Shown piece after piece: positions 9,770 to 20,604 of a stretch of DNA of 41,513 bases. The notes below the pieces were generated by a model. The model was not told the origin of the DNA, searched no databases, and was given only the letters and a program-made list of their open reading frames with translations. Within the stretch, counting starts at the first letter, position 1. The number at the start of each line of letters is the position of its first letter. Source of the DNA: Chara braunii. Lineage: Eukaryota; Streptophyta; Charophyceae; Charales; Characeae. The stretch covers positions 74,307 through 115,819 of the forward strand of contig BFEA01001039.1 of NCBI GenBank assembly GCA_003427395.1, given 5' to 3'. The translations under genes were made by a program, and so were the position numbers.

Positions 9770-10690
9770 AAGCGTAAAATCAGGCCACCTAAACTTATGG
9801 GACATGCCTATCTTAGTCATTGAATATACACGAAACAGAGGGCACAACTACTTCTCTCTTCTTTGGGCATGTGACTAGGCCATCCCAGTCGCCCTGAACT
9901 GTTTAAATACCCCAACTTTATATAATTATCTGGCCTTAGTCTTATAAGGTTGCATATGACTGAACCAAACTCAAGTTCAGTCTGCCCCATCTTACCACCA
10001 ATTTACTCTTAATTATACTCTCTTCAGGTTGTGATAAGCTATAATCAGACCACCTAAACTTATAAAACGGTCTGATTAGCATGTTCTTAAATAGAGTAAT
10101 AATAAAGTATAGCCAAGTTATAACTTTTGGGTTCCAACATGTGCAAGGCTTTGAGTCAGACCACCTGAACTTACAGAACAGTCTGACTCTCTGCCTGATT
10201 TGTTTCTCTCTGATACATTCTGTGCGTGGCATTGGGCTAGGTCACCTGAACTTACATAACAATCTGCCCTCTGTCAGGTTCATTTTCTCAGAATAAAAGC
10301 AGGAAGAGGCTAAGCCACCTAAACTTATAGAACAGCTTAGACCTCCTCATTTCAGAATCAAATAAACAGGGGAAAAACCTAAATAAACAAGGCGATGAAG
10401 GCACCTGAACTTATAGAATGCACTTGGTCCCTGAAAAGTCAATCATAGTCAGCCCTCCCAAATCAGAGCAGTCAGGCCACCTAAACTTGTAGAACAGTCT
10501 GACCCTCCATACAGAACCAAAGCACTGGGTCTCCCCAAACTTATGGGAACTTCCTAGCCACCAGAGCAATCAGACCCCCTAAACTTATAGAAGGGTCTGA
10601 CGCTCTACTCAAGCCAAAATAAACAAAGCACTGGGTCTCCCCAAACTTATGGGGACCTCCCAGCCTTAGTGACCCAGTCAACCCTCATGC
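9770..10690 (+). repeat. Tandem array B of the large dispersed element, copy 1
   Basis: About ten irregular units of roughly 60-110 bp are built on a core like CCACCTAAACTTATAGAACAG followed by TCTGAC or a variant (near 9786, 10049, 10158, 10240, 10316, 10399, 10479, 10570). Two late units carry the variant GGGTCTCCCCAAACTTATGG (10528 and 10630). The cognate core in copy 2 is CCGCCCCAACTTAGGGGTACG. Confidence 0.8.
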
Positions 10691-10929
10691 ATAACTGTCT
10701 CTCATCCTGCCCTTCCCAGATGCAATCTCTTTCAACAATCTGCTTTCACACAATCAACAAAGTTGAAACTGAGATTGTCCAAACATTCTTTTATTTAATC
10801 TGGTTTAAGTCCTGAAATCAAACTGAAAATCAAGGTAGGGGTACACACAACATAATCAGTCAAACATAGCAATGAATACAAGTAGGGGTTATAACTGGGT
10901 TTATAAAGGAGGAGCAATGGTTACCTTTC

Positions 10930-11052
10930 AATTCCCTGCATCCATAACTCCTCCTGAGTTCCGGCAGAGCTCCCGCAATCGGTGAGGTAACTTCCCACAA
11001 AGGCCTTGCTGCGGTCCTACGAGTTGCAATCCCGCCTGCCGCCTTCCTCTCA
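10930..11052 (+). other. Right-end block of the large dispersed element, copy 1
   Basis: It matches 39306-39428 over about 120 bp, including TCCCTGC-TCCA, CCCACAAAG, GGTCCTACG, TTGCAATCCCG and CCGCCTTCCTCTCA. Similarity ends sharply at the last motif in both copies, which sets the element boundary. Confidence 0.7.
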
Positions 11053-13268
11053 GAATAGGATTAGACTTAGAAAAAGAAGGGCAGAATGAGGGGTTTTAAG
11101 ACTCTCGAGATACAGGAGGGAGACAAACTCAACTCCCAGGAGAGGGCCTTGTTGCCTTGGTGCGCCTGAGGGCCCCTCAATGATGGCCAAGTAACAACCG
11201 CTTGGTCAAACTTTAGTTAGACTGTTGTCGTCAACCCCCCTGGCGACTACTAAGTTCTCAGCAACAGTGTCACCTCCCTTACCGTTCAACCATCCCCTTT
11301 ACATCACACTTCCACCCCCTAGGATCCCGAAGGAGCCCTCAACCCGTCAGTTCTAATCAACACAACAATACTCCGCAAGTTCAATGTACAGGCGACCCCT
11401 CCCCAAGCCGCAACAAGGGCACTGCACCAACTGACCTTCAAGCCTTCACCCTGCAGTTGGCCTACCGCTGCCCTACTGAACGACGAGTTGTATTTGCCAC
11501 CTCCCAGGTGTACCTTCAGCATCCAACTTCCCATTCAGGCGACCGTGAGAAATACCATAGCATGGGGGAAACAGTGCAGAAGTTGTGAAATGCAGGACAG
11601 CATAAGTAGGGCAACAACCCTGTAAGGGACAACGGGGCGAGCGGGCTAGCAAGCCCATAACCGTGAAACGGAGCACCGACATCAGCAGCAAGGCCACCAA
11701 CCTTAGGGCGCATAAGTAGCAACATACAGAAAGCGCGGCCTGCGGATGAGCAGTACGGCAGCAATGTAGCGGGGGCACGAGGCCACACCAATGACCCATT
11801 CGTACCGCACAGCAAACTCAGCAATTTGCCAGAGCCCACACACAGGCGAGTGGAACCCGGGCAGCGGGACAACGACAGAGCGCAGATAGGGCATTCCACA
11901 CTTCCAACACGGAGCAAAGCAGCACGTTACCTACTCACATCACGACTGACCCCAACCTGTCGGTTCTTGCCACCCGTGGAGCCAAGAAATTCTCTGTCAA
12001 TCTTGTATCATCGTCTACAGGCAACATAGAAATTCTCTGTCAATCTTGTATCATCGTTTACAGGCAACATTGACCCATAATGACGATCAGGTTCGCTCCA
12101 CCTCGCAGCATGCACAGGTGAGTGTCGCCTTGCATGTCGTCATCGGAGGGGCCTCCATAGCCCTGCACCTTCGTAAGCCCAAGCCGACTTGATTGGGTGA
12201 GCACGCCCTACCTCTATCAATACTGTGGAGAAGAATCAGAATGAATCTTCCCCAGAATGCGGACAGATTAATTCCATATCAATACAGTAACAACCGACCC
12301 CCTTGGCGCAGCCTATATTCGCTGTAGTACAAACTCTACACCCCCCCTCCCGAATCTAACTTTACAAACGGATTCGCCTTATCTGAAAAGGCTAATCCAG
12401 AATCTTCTCCTACTCAATCCAGGTATGAATCGAGTGAGGTAAGTATTTTCACATCTCATCTCTCCCTCCTCCGACACGGTACCCGGTGAACGCCGAAAAC
12501 CCACTGTGCACGCCCGCAAGCGCAAGATAGGTGAAGCGGGTCCTTCGTCTAGATCTTGGTGGTAGTAGCAAATATTCAAATGGGAACTTTTGGAGTCCAA
12601 GGTGGGGAGGCTGTGCTTCTTCAGCCCTCGCCCTGTCGCGGCATTGACCACCAACTGCCGGGCCTCGGTGGGCCTGCTTACAGCCAAACCTCTCACAACA
12701 GATCGTAAATGGTGGATGGCGCGCCCACAGCGACCCTGTGACTCAGACATCTTTCCCACCACGTGGGCTGAACCACCCACCGGCCCATGCGCACGCTGCT
12801 TTTTCAATACCGGCGGGATAAAGGAATTCAGTTAACACCCCAAAATACGCCAGGACCCGAGCAGTCCGCAAAGGGAAAGGCGCGTGCTCAAGGTCCTCGA
12901 TTGCCATAACGGCCACTCGTCTTTGACGGCATAGTAACTGGGCCCGGCCCGTGGGGGCCCGATGTTGGGGACCCGGTCACCGGTTCAACGACATTCGAAA
13001 AATAAATAATAGAACAAAAATAATAAAAAATAAAAAGCAAACATGCGAGAACACATAAAAGGCAAGGGGACTAGGGGTCGCGCGTCCCGCTTGCCTGCGA
13101 CGCCGCGCACCCCCAAGCCACGTATGGTTGCACCTTGTCATCAATACCCCGCGCACGCCGCTCCTCCGGGCGAAGCTCAACTCCCACTTGTAAATGGGCC
13201 ATCAACTCCGAACGAGGTCGTACCAGTGTGATTTGCAAAAAGTACGCCATATACCCTCGTAAGGGTAC
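11053..13268. other. Intergenic, no recognised gene
   Basis: Moderately GC-rich sequence with several open frames up to 142 codons on both strands (for example 11516-11917 and 12379-12807 on the minus strand). None contains a domain I recognise and none has supporting context, so I do not annotate them as genes. The only clear structure is the 43-bp tandem duplication listed separately. From 12990 the sequence turns A-rich for about 50 bp. Confidence 0.45.
11986..12071. repeat. 43-bp tandem duplication
   Basis: Two adjacent copies of a 43-bp unit starting GAAATTCTCTGTCAATC (11986 and 12029), differing at one or two positions. It is recent slippage or unequal exchange. Confidence 0.9.
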
Positions 13269-13841
13269 ATGGCACGACACCAGCGTCCACCGAATTTGTG
13301 TGGTTTTGCTGCTACTAACATTTGCCTACAGCCTTATCGTAAGGAACCATATACGCACTTCGACTTTTTGGCCATTGCCTCTGATCTTGATGCTCAGGAA
13401 CGTGAGTTATATGGCTATAACCCGACTCTGCATCCCCCACAGGATACTAATTACACTCGACATGGGGGATTCAATGTCTCTGTTTCGGAGACTGCGTTGA
13501 TAAGCTGCCGGCTTGATATGCAGCGTGCCCCTTCGGGTGACTACCCAGACCATTGTTCGCACATTTGTGCCTATATTCTACATACTCTTGGCCACTACAT
13601 CGCTTTTGTTCGTGCCTCTGGTTCTTGGGAATTATGGAAGGCGGTGCTTTGGTGCGAACTATTACTGCCATCTGTGATCTCGTGCGTAATTACCCTAACA
13701 TGCAACTGCGTAAGGTCATTGACCTTATGGGTACCTCATGTACTTCCATGCCCGCCTCTACGCCTATCTCTCTGTCTGCTTCCATACCTGTCTCTGTGCT
13801 TGTTTTTGTGTTTGTTTCCTTCATGGTTACTGACCCTATAG
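13269..13841 (+). CDS. Uncharacterised open reading frame, probably part of a broken gene
   Basis: I do not recognise this protein. The 190-codon frame starts at an ATG right after an in-frame stop and has normal mixed composition for its first ~125 residues, for example THFDFLAIASDLDAQERELY and GGFNVSVSETALISCRLDMQ. Its tail becomes Leu/Pro/Cys-rich where it runs through the minisatellite. Near 13620 the overlapping frame used at 13553-14197 becomes the more protein-like one (EGGALVRTITAICDLVRNYP), so a frameshift between the two is likely. It could be a fragment of an unknown transposon protein. Confidence 0.3.
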   Translation: MARHQRPPNLCGFAATNICLQPYRKEPYTHFDFLAIASDLDAQERELYGYNPTLHPPQDTNYTRHGGFNVSVSETALISCRLDMQRAPSGDYPDHCSHICAYILHTLGHYIAFVRASGSWELWKAVLWCELLLPSVISCVITLTCNCVRSLTLWVPHVLPCPPLRLSLCLLPYLSLCLFLCLFPSWLLTL

Positions 13842-14492
13842 GTACCTCGTGTACTTTCGTCCCCGCCTCTGCACCTGTGTTTGTGCCTGCCTCTGCACCT
13901 GTCTCCATGCCCGTTTTTGTGTCAGTCTCCATGCCCGTTTTTGTGTCTGTCTCCATGTTCGTTTCTGTGTCAGTCTCCATGCCTACCTCCATGTCCGTTT
14001 CTGTGTCAGTCTCCATGCCTACCTCCATGTCTGTCACCATGCCTGCTTTAGTCTTCATTCACCCACATATTGCACTAACACCTTTTAACCTCCTTTGTGA
14101 GATCACAAACACAGTTACACGTGGTTGTGGAAAGCATCAACTTTGTCGACATCACTACAACCATATAATTTTTCGGGCCTGCTGTCGCCAGGGATGACAC
14201 CTGTATCCGGATTATGAACATCCTCTGCATCCAGATGCAGTATGTCCCTTCTGTACCTACAGGCGCTATAGCGAATGTGCACTTAATTGTGATGGTGAAA
14301 GCCCCACAAGCGTCACGGCATGCCCTCTGTCGTGCATGCTTCAGAGGTATGGTTGATGCTAGTTGTCCTGGCTCCTGTTGTGACAAAGTTTCTTACTTGA
14401 ATGATTTTCATCCTATAAATCAGCGGGAGCGCTGCTACCATCGTCCGCATCCTTATGATAGTTGTCCTATCTGTCATGAGGTTCTGAATTAG
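13553..14492 (+). pseudogene. Uncharacterised repeat-bearing, Cys/His-rich reading region, broken
   Basis: The frame of 13553 is open to a TGA at 14195-14197 and continues in the same frame to a stop at 14354. It contains a Val/Ser/Phe/Met-Pro repeat (from the 13895-14045 minisatellite), then KHQLCRHHYNH, FRACC, the TGA, LHPDAVCPFCTYRRYSECAL and VTACPLSC. A neighbouring frame then continues to 14492 with CPGSCC, RCYHRPHPYDSCPICHE. The paired CPFC and CPIC motifs, each preceded by a His-Pro segment, look like zinc-binding knuckles. I do not recognise the family. One stop and one frameshift argue for a pseudogene or unrecognised introns. Confidence 0.35.
13735..14045. repeat. Minisatellite with ~24-bp and ~110-bp periods
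   Basis: Repeats of GTCTCCATGCC followed by CGTTTTTGTGTC or TACCTCCAT occupy about 13900-14045 with 24- and 36-bp spacing. A longer duplication is marked by GGTACCTC-TGTACTT at 13730 and 13841. The array is open in several frames on both strands because the unit length is a multiple of three. Confidence 0.8.
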
Positions 14493-15253
14493 ACGTACCT
14501 TGCACTCTCGCAAAAATATGCAGGTGCATTGAAAAGAGTATACAAGAATGTGCAAAGGCCGAAAACTCTTTACAAACTTCGAAACAGTGAAGAATGCAAT
14601 AAAAGAAGAACATAGGTTTGTGGCATTTTACTTTGTTTGTACCCTGCACCCTAACAACCTCAAGGAAAAAAAATGAAGGGTGAAAATGAGAATAAAAAAT
14701 GAAGAAGGAAGTGCAAGTGTGCTGAAAAATGAATGTGGTTGACTCTTCACAAAAATTGTAAAACAGTGAAAGAAAGAAGATGTTTGTGTCACCCTTATTT
14801 TATTTTTATTTTTTCTCCCTCTGCCTATCGATTTGTCTTTCGTGCTCCTCGCTCCTTTGTGTTTGACACCTCTTCCTTCACCCTCATTTTTTCCCATAGC
14901 GTGCAAGTGGGCTGTTATGGTATACGGGGATGGGGGCAGCTCGCGCTCAACTTCATGATCTTCATCAACCTGCGGGCCTTGTACATTAGAGGCACGGTGA
15001 AGGAGGAGTTGAGAAGACTGGGAAATTGAATGATTACTTTGTTTTTTATTTTTCTCCTTTGTTCACTGTAAAAACATTTTGTAAACACTGAAAGAAATAA
15101 GAATATAGTGAAACAAAGAAGAAGAGGATATTGCTGTGTCATTCTAGTTTGTTTGTCTGTCCTTTCATTTTTCTTTTTTTTCCTCATCTTATTTCGTCTT
15201 CTACTTCACGTGCTTACGCTCTTAGTCAATAGTTATGTGACAATATATAAATA
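14493..15253. other. Intergenic, no gene supported
   Basis: Mostly A- or T-rich DNA. A GC-richer island at 14905-15030 is open on the plus strand (ending NFMIFINLRALYIRGTVKEE) and looks exon-like in codon use, but it is only about 40 codons long and has no recognisable domain or splice context. Confidence 0.4.
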
Positions 15254-15372
15254 CAGGGTTAGCGGGCTGAATGTTCGGGGAGTCTTGGGCTGACCCCCGA
15301 ATGTTCGAGCATTAGGATCCGAACCTGAAGGGGTTCGGGCCCCGCCAAAAATTATTTTGGGGTCGAAATATT

Positions 15373-15443
<71 letters not shown>

Positions 15444-15803
15444 NTTTTTTTTTTTTAAGTTGGTTACGACTCGAGGTATATGTCTAGAAATTTTGAATGC
15501 ATTATACTAAGCCAAAAAACATGAAAAATCGTCAAAGGTGGCAGTGTCAAAGTGTGTTCCCCACCCAATTTTGTGTTTTTTCTTTTTTACTTTTTGTTTC
15601 ACTTTATTTTTGGACCTTAACAATTTTATTATTTTTATTTTATTTTATTTTTGTATTTTGTATCATGTGAAATACACAGCTATAAATTTTCATACCATTT
15701 GACCAAGCGAAAAAACAAAAAAAAATTGCCAAAGATGGTATTGTCAAAAACGTGTCAGCCCACACTCCCTCATTTTAATTCTCATTTTATTTTATGTTTT
15801 TTT
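15254..15803 (+). mobile_element. hAT-like non-autonomous element, copy B (3' truncated)
   Basis: Left terminus CAGGGTTAGCGGGC, then repeated GAATGTTCGGGG-type subterminal motifs, then CGGGCCCCGCCAAAAATTAT and the AT-rich core with both GTCAAAG-TGGCAGTGTC modules (near 15531 and 15730). The right GC-rich end with CCCTG is missing; family similarity stops near 15803. It includes a long poly(T) run. Confidence 0.75.
15374..15456. repeat. Poly(T) tract with one undetermined base
   Basis: Over 80 T residues with a single N at 15444. Its length is unlikely to be accurate in a short-read assembly. Other family copies have 8-20 T at the same place. Confidence 0.95.
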
Positions 15804-16044
15804 GCTATCAGCTATTCGATGGGGAGACATTTCCCCTAGACGTCTCCGGGAGATGGTCAGGGGGGAGTTGTCGAGGATCCCGGACAACCTTTTTTTTGCT
15901 AAAACAAAAAAACGAGGGAGGTTTGCGCACCACTAGGGGACCTTCCAAAAACGTTTTCAGGCTGTTCTGAGCAAGAACAAAAATAAAACATCATGGACAG
16001 TGTGTCAATATGGTGGTGGGGATATAATCGAATCAATCGATTTA
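15804..16044. other. Intergenic, nothing recognised
   Basis: No coding or repeat family identified between the truncated hAT-like copy B and the ATTGATTG-rich inverted repeat. Confidence 0.4.
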
Positions 16045-16270
16045 ATAAGATTCAAATTGGTTGATTGATTGATTGATTTTCCCTTGCACTCTATCAATCA
16101 GGATCCTCTCGAATTGATTGATTCAATATAATCTTGATCGTGATCAAGATCCTATCGAAGCAATCAATTCGACAGGTTACCGGTTGAATGATTGATATAT
16201 TGATTTTGACTGGCTGATTGTATTGATTGATTGAGTGCAAGGGGAATTGATTGGTCAATCAATTGATTGA
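16045..16270. repeat. Imperfect inverted repeat rich in ATTGATTG
   Basis: The left arm holds CCCTTGCACTC, AATCAGGATCCTCTCGA and AATCTTGATC; the right arm holds their approximate reverse complements (GATCAAGATCCTATCGA near 16142, GAGTGCAAGGGG near 16231). The centre is near 16140. It can fold into a long imperfect hairpin. Origin not determined. Confidence 0.6.
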
Positions 16271-16333
16271 TTGATTGATTGATTGATTGAGTGAGTGAGT
16301 GAGTGAGTGAGTGAGTGAGTGAGCGAGCGAGTG
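16262..16333. repeat. (GATT)n followed by (GAGT)n microsatellite
   Basis: Seven GATT units turn into about ten GAGT units and then GAGC and a G run at 16336-16345. One tetranucleotide array evolved from the other by a T-to-G change. Confidence 0.95.
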
Positions 16334-16477
16334 CGGGGGGGGGGGAACAAAGAAGGGAGGAGAAACTTGGACATCGACAACCATGGTGAGAATGTGAGGA
16401 TGACGATGTGGCCGCACCGGTGAGGGAGGACGTGGCATAAGAGGAAAGGGATGATGAAGATGAAGAGGAGGAAGCAT

Positions 16478-16727
16478 CAGTGAAACTCCGACGAAACAGT
16501 ATGTCACAGTTCCTCGTTTGTTGTCCTTTTTTTTTTCTCTGCCAACGGTTTATCGGGCACCTCTGTTTGACTACGTATATATATATACTCTGTTTGACGA
16601 TATACTGTTGGACGATATAAATATATAGATAGGCAAACAGAGTTGCCCGATAAACCGTAGGTAGAGAGGGAGAAGCAGACAACGAACGAGGGGATGTGAC
16701 AAACTGTTTCGTCGGAATTTCACCGAC
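16478..16727. repeat. Foldback element with ~100-bp inverted arms
   Basis: The left arm (16478-16578) carries CCGACGAAACAG, TGTCACAG, CTCGTTTGTTGTC and ACGGTTTATCGGGCA-CTCTGTTTG. The right arm (16626-16727) carries the reverse complements in reverse order, ending CTGTTTCGTCGG. The spacer is about 48 bp of TA-rich DNA. A third copy of the inner motif lies at 16752-16796 (TACGGTTTATCGGGCAGCTC). It resembles a foldback MITE or a hairpin locus. No TSD was identified. Confidence 0.65.
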
Positions 16728-17263
16728 TCTCTATATATATATATATACCCTCTTTGCCTACGGTTTATCGGGCAGCTCTATTTGACTATATATACCACGA
16801 CTTCGCTAGCACCCTGCTATGGTTTTCTCGGTAAAAAGTGTTTGCATGCCACTTCTATGTCTGCAGTGCACACCTGCTGCTGCTCCTCCTCCTCCTCTTC
16901 CTCCTCCTCATTCTCTGCCACCTCCTCTCTGTCCTGATCCATCATCTCCCTCCTCGGATACTGCCTTCTTATCTGTTGCATTCTTAACCTGACCCACCAC
17001 CGTTGTCTCGTCCTCCTCTTCCCCCTCCTCCTCCTCTACCACCTATGCAACTAAGCAAAAAAATGGAGTGATCCACCTTTGCGGATCACGATCTCTATCA
17101 CCTGCCTTCCTTACGACAAATTTTGTGGACACCACACTCAAGATCCAAGTCACAAAAACAACGTCTACACAATATTCGTACACGCACAAGTACAACACAA
17201 AATGATAAGTGGAGGTTTCTCAAGGTCTGCAGCAATGGCTCCTAGCAACGACGGCAAGCAGGT

Positions 17264-17266
<3 letters not shown>
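16728..17266. other. Intergenic with CTC/CTT-rich low-complexity tract
   Basis: 16862-17045 is a C/T-rich stretch with runs of CTC, CTT and CTG triplets. The plus-strand frame from 17079 is interrupted by the microsatellite and gap and has no recognisable domain. Confidence 0.5.
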
Positions 17267-17341
<75 letters not shown>

Positions 17342-17415
17342 NNNNNNNNNNNNNNNNNNNNNNNNNNNNNNNNNNNNNNNNNNNNNNNNNNNNNNNNNNN
17401 NNNNNNNNNNNNNNN

Positions 17416-17456
<41 letters not shown>
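17267..17456. repeat. (TC)n, 74-base gap, (AC)n compound microsatellite
   Basis: TC dinucleotides run from 17267 to 17340, unknown bases fill 17342-17415, and AC dinucleotides run from 17416 to 17456. The gap sits exactly at the switch of repeat type, where short-read assembly usually fails. Confidence 0.97.
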
Positions 17457-17457
<1 letters not shown>

Positions 17458-19289
17458 TTATTTTTCTCTCTCACTATTATGACTACCCTCATCTTTGTAC
17501 ATGTCTTGCAATCTCTCTCGAAATGTCCTTGCTACTCTCCCTCACTCTCACATCACGACCATGGCCATTGCGCCCAACATTGTCGACTACTCTCTTGCCA
17601 AGCACTACTCACAATTCAAGATCTTGGCACTCAGCAACGCAGCAGCGCTTTCGCATAAGAGAGAACCGAAGAAGTGGCAGACGCTGGTACTGCCTTGCCT
17701 TTTGGGCATCAGCATGCCTCTCCCATGTGAGTCCTAACCCACGACCACCATTGAATTTTTTTATTCCCCCGTGGGTCTTCCCTCGAACTGAGCTGCAACT
17801 AAACCACGACTAGACGCATTTCGACTCCCTACCTACTGACTACGAGGAACTTCTACTGCTCCTAGCAATGTTATCAGATTAGCATGTACTATACCTTCCC
17901 GAAGGTTCTATTGTGGCTAATGGTACAAGGGAAATGAGACATTATATCGGGGTCGTACTCCAACAGCGTGTGAATCTGTTCTCGGGGAATCGCCTATCCT
18001 TTAGGTTTTGGTATTGCCAAGCTGGTGACTCGGTTTCCTCCGTGTACGAGGTCTAAGTTCAGTCTGATCTACGATGTGGTCAATTTGTGTTAGATGAAAC
18101 TATTGACTTGCGTGAAGGGAAAGGATTATCCCAAATTAGCAGGCAACAACTTTGAGGCATGGAAGATTGTGTAAGTGTGTTGATGCGGATATATTACCAG
18201 CATCTCTCTTAACATCTAGAATTTTTCATGGTCCTCTGTGTGCAGGTAGCGATTTTTGACATTGTCAAATACAAATTCGTTGGACTTCATTGATATGAAA
18301 TCACCTACCGCAAAATTTGGAGGTTTGCAGTGGTTGTTAGCATGGTTTACCATGTTCAATTGTGTGCGCCTCATGTTCTTTACAACTTTCTGAGGTCTTT
18401 CTCATACTTTCGTGCAACCTTACCTGTGTAGGGCGGCAACTTCTATATTTGATCCTTATGCAGTATTTGTGGCCTCTATCCCTTATGCAAATCATTTTTG
18501 TCCTATCAGTCGACAAATGCACTGAGTAATTGTATGCACTTACTACCTTATTGCAGTGGTCGTCCCAATCTTCCTAATGTGGTGTACTAAACAAACGGGC
18601 AAATATGAACTTTTTATTTGTTTTGTCTAACCATTATCCTCGTCTATTGAAAGTTTCTCATCTGCTATGTCTAACCACTATTCTCGTGTTCACATTTAAC
18701 GATAGGGTAAGTTGTAATCCATGCACTTTCACTAAAGTCAACCCGTAAATCTAACATCTCTAACACTCACAATGGCCAAAGGAAGGTCGTTGTCCTTAAC
18801 CTTTTTTTTTCGTTTTTTTAAGACAATGCTCTAGTTTATTCGTGGGGAGCAGCAAGTGCTGGAAACCGGGCCCAACATCCCATTCGAGAACATATTGAGA
18901 AACATATGCATAACAATTTGAGATACCAGGGCCATTACCCGGCTTCGGCTAGGAATGACAGCTAAGATATACATAAATTTCGAGTCAGAAAAATTCAAGG
19001 ATAAGTGACCTACGCAGTCAGACATAGCTCAAAGGACAAACTAAATGCAATGACCCTTAAAAAGAGCCAACACAACCCAAACCAGGATAAATGACGCTCA
19101 ATTGTTCGAACCTCAATATGTTCCAACCACCCATCCTTGTTATCAAGACTCTTCAATATCACACACCCCCAACTGCTAAGTTATGAGATAGCCTCAAAAC
19201 ACTTTCATTTTTTAGGCTACAGTGTGGAATGACTCACCCCGGCTTCGACCAGCGTCATCTTGATATCAGCCCCAAACAGCCCTTGAACC
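17457..19289. other. Intergenic, no recognised gene
   Basis: Short frames only. Nothing here resembles a transposon protein or structured RNA. There is a T-rich run near 18800-18822. Confidence 0.45.
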
Positions 19290-20160
19290 ATCTTCCCCCT
19301 TTGACGAGTCCTCAAACCTCTCAAGGCCTCCAAGGCAGCACGATCAGACGCGCAGCTCCAACTAGCATATATCCGGCTCGGCCATTTGAAACCCTAACAG
19401 TGAAGTGGCAATCAGTGCAGTATCAAGTGAACCATCAAGCATCACTGCAGTCCAAATTTCAGGTTACTAGCACTAACAATATACAGATCCTCCCACTTCC
19501 CAACACCCCCTTTACTCTTCATCATCTCTTGACGAGCCGACCTCCTCCACCACATGGTTCGGAAGATCATAACAGTAAGCAAGCAACCTTACCGGATCCC
19601 ATGACCAAAAAACAAACTTCAACTTTTCATCTTCTTTCGACGAGTCAACCTCCTACACCACATAGTTCGAAGAATAAGAATAAAAGTAGTCCACCTAATC
19701 GAGAAGTAGGCACGACACCCCAACCAATCATTACCTTGCCTCCTTCCGACAAAGGCCCACACAGCTAAGCCACCATCTCAGCTGCCGCGATGTCCTAATC
19801 CTATCTCGCCAGCTAGCCTTCCTCACCAGCAGGATGCAATTTTACCAATCATTAAATATCCCCCTCCAAGCCAGGTACTACCCATCTTCCGTTGATAAAG
19901 AAAGGGACAACTAATCAGTACCTTGAGAAGCCCCCTCCCCACACTTACCTACAAACCCTCTTACTCAACTTCATTTCACGACGAGCCGACTTTCTCAATC
20001 ACATAGTTCGTAAGATAGAGAGTAGTAACCAAATGGTCTCGCAGGACCCCAGAACGAGTAACCACAGACTACCACTCTTTTTGTTCTTGCGGCCAACTGA
20101 CCTTTTTCCACCACATAGTTTGCATGACAAACGAAAGCCGTCTGCCATCAACAAAGATAT
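19290..20160. repeat. Decayed ~110-bp tandem array
   Basis: The landmark GACGAG followed by C(C/A)GACCT...CACATAGTTCG recurs near 19302, 19531, 19639, 19980 and 20090. Spacings of 108, 110 and near multiples (229 and 341) imply a unit of about 108-115 bp with some units decayed beyond recognition. The 179-codon open frame at 19229-19768 runs through the array and is best explained by it. Confidence 0.55.
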
Positions 20161-20596
20161 CAAGTGAGAGTGGAATAATCCAAAGAATTGACCATTCTTC
20201 AGACTCGAACTTAAACTCGCATTCTTGGAAGCTATGCAGATTCAAACTAAGGAAACACGAATTTCGGATGAGCATGGACAAAATCATTCAGAAAATTTGA
20301 AGCTAGTATTCTGCTATTTAAGATCGCAGATTAAAGCATCAGAAGCACAAAGCATCAAAATAGACTAGTAAGCTTTTGAAAAACGAATAGGGCAATGATT
20401 TTTTATATCCGAATAGACTTTCGACTCAAATTTTTGAACCGAGAGTTCGAAAAATGACTCATAATATTCTAGACTGAAAAGTTATTAAAAGGTCAAACCA
20501 GTCGAGTTTGAGATCGAAGTAAGAGGGTGATCAGATGACTTTTAAGATCAAAATTAAATCCTAATTTGCAAGTATTAACATCAGACTGTTAATTAG
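20161..20596. other. Intergenic, nothing recognised
   Basis: A-rich sequence with many GATC/TCGA words but no coding or repeat family that I can name. Confidence 0.4.
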
Positions 20597-20604
20597 AAAT
20601 TTAA

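Larger units (their letters stand above)
7190..11052 (+). mobile_element. Large dispersed non-coding element, copy 1
   Basis: A colinear partner lies at 34710-39428. Shared blocks in the same order and orientation are: a G/C-rich left block (7190-7670 with 34710-35135); a well conserved block (7866-8160 with 35328-35625); a linker ending GATAACAGAAGATGATCCTC (8600-8720 with 36120-36160); tandem array A (8940-9560); tandem array B (9770-10690); and a right-end block finishing CCGCCTTCCTCTCA at 11052. I see no open reading frame that both copies share. It may be a very long LTR, a large retrotransposon derivative, or another class; the class is not determined. The left limit is approximate, the right limit is set by where the two copies stop matching. 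Confidence 0.7.

Noticed and set aside
9770-10690. CRISPR-like array (regular repeats with varying spacers)
   Set aside because: Repeats are degenerate, spacing is irregular, the context is eukaryotic and the array belongs to a dispersed element.
11516-12807. Several minus-strand open frames of 108-142 codons
   Set aside because: No recognisable motif, overlapping in several frames, and located in moderately GC-rich DNA where long chance frames are expected.
13690-14058. Minus-strand 122-codon Met/Glu/Thr repeat protein
   Set aside because: The 24-bp minisatellite is open on both strands; plus-strand frames flank it with better protein-like sequence and Cys motifs.
16164-16682. 172-codon minus-strand open frame rich in Ser and repeats of TLTHS-type residues
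   Set aside because: It is generated by the GATT/GAGT microsatellite and the foldback arms; no protein-like segment remains outside them.
17079-17813. 244-codon plus-strand frame across the TC/AC microsatellite
   Set aside because: It runs through 74 unknown bases and dinucleotide repeats, which are open in any frame; no domain is present.
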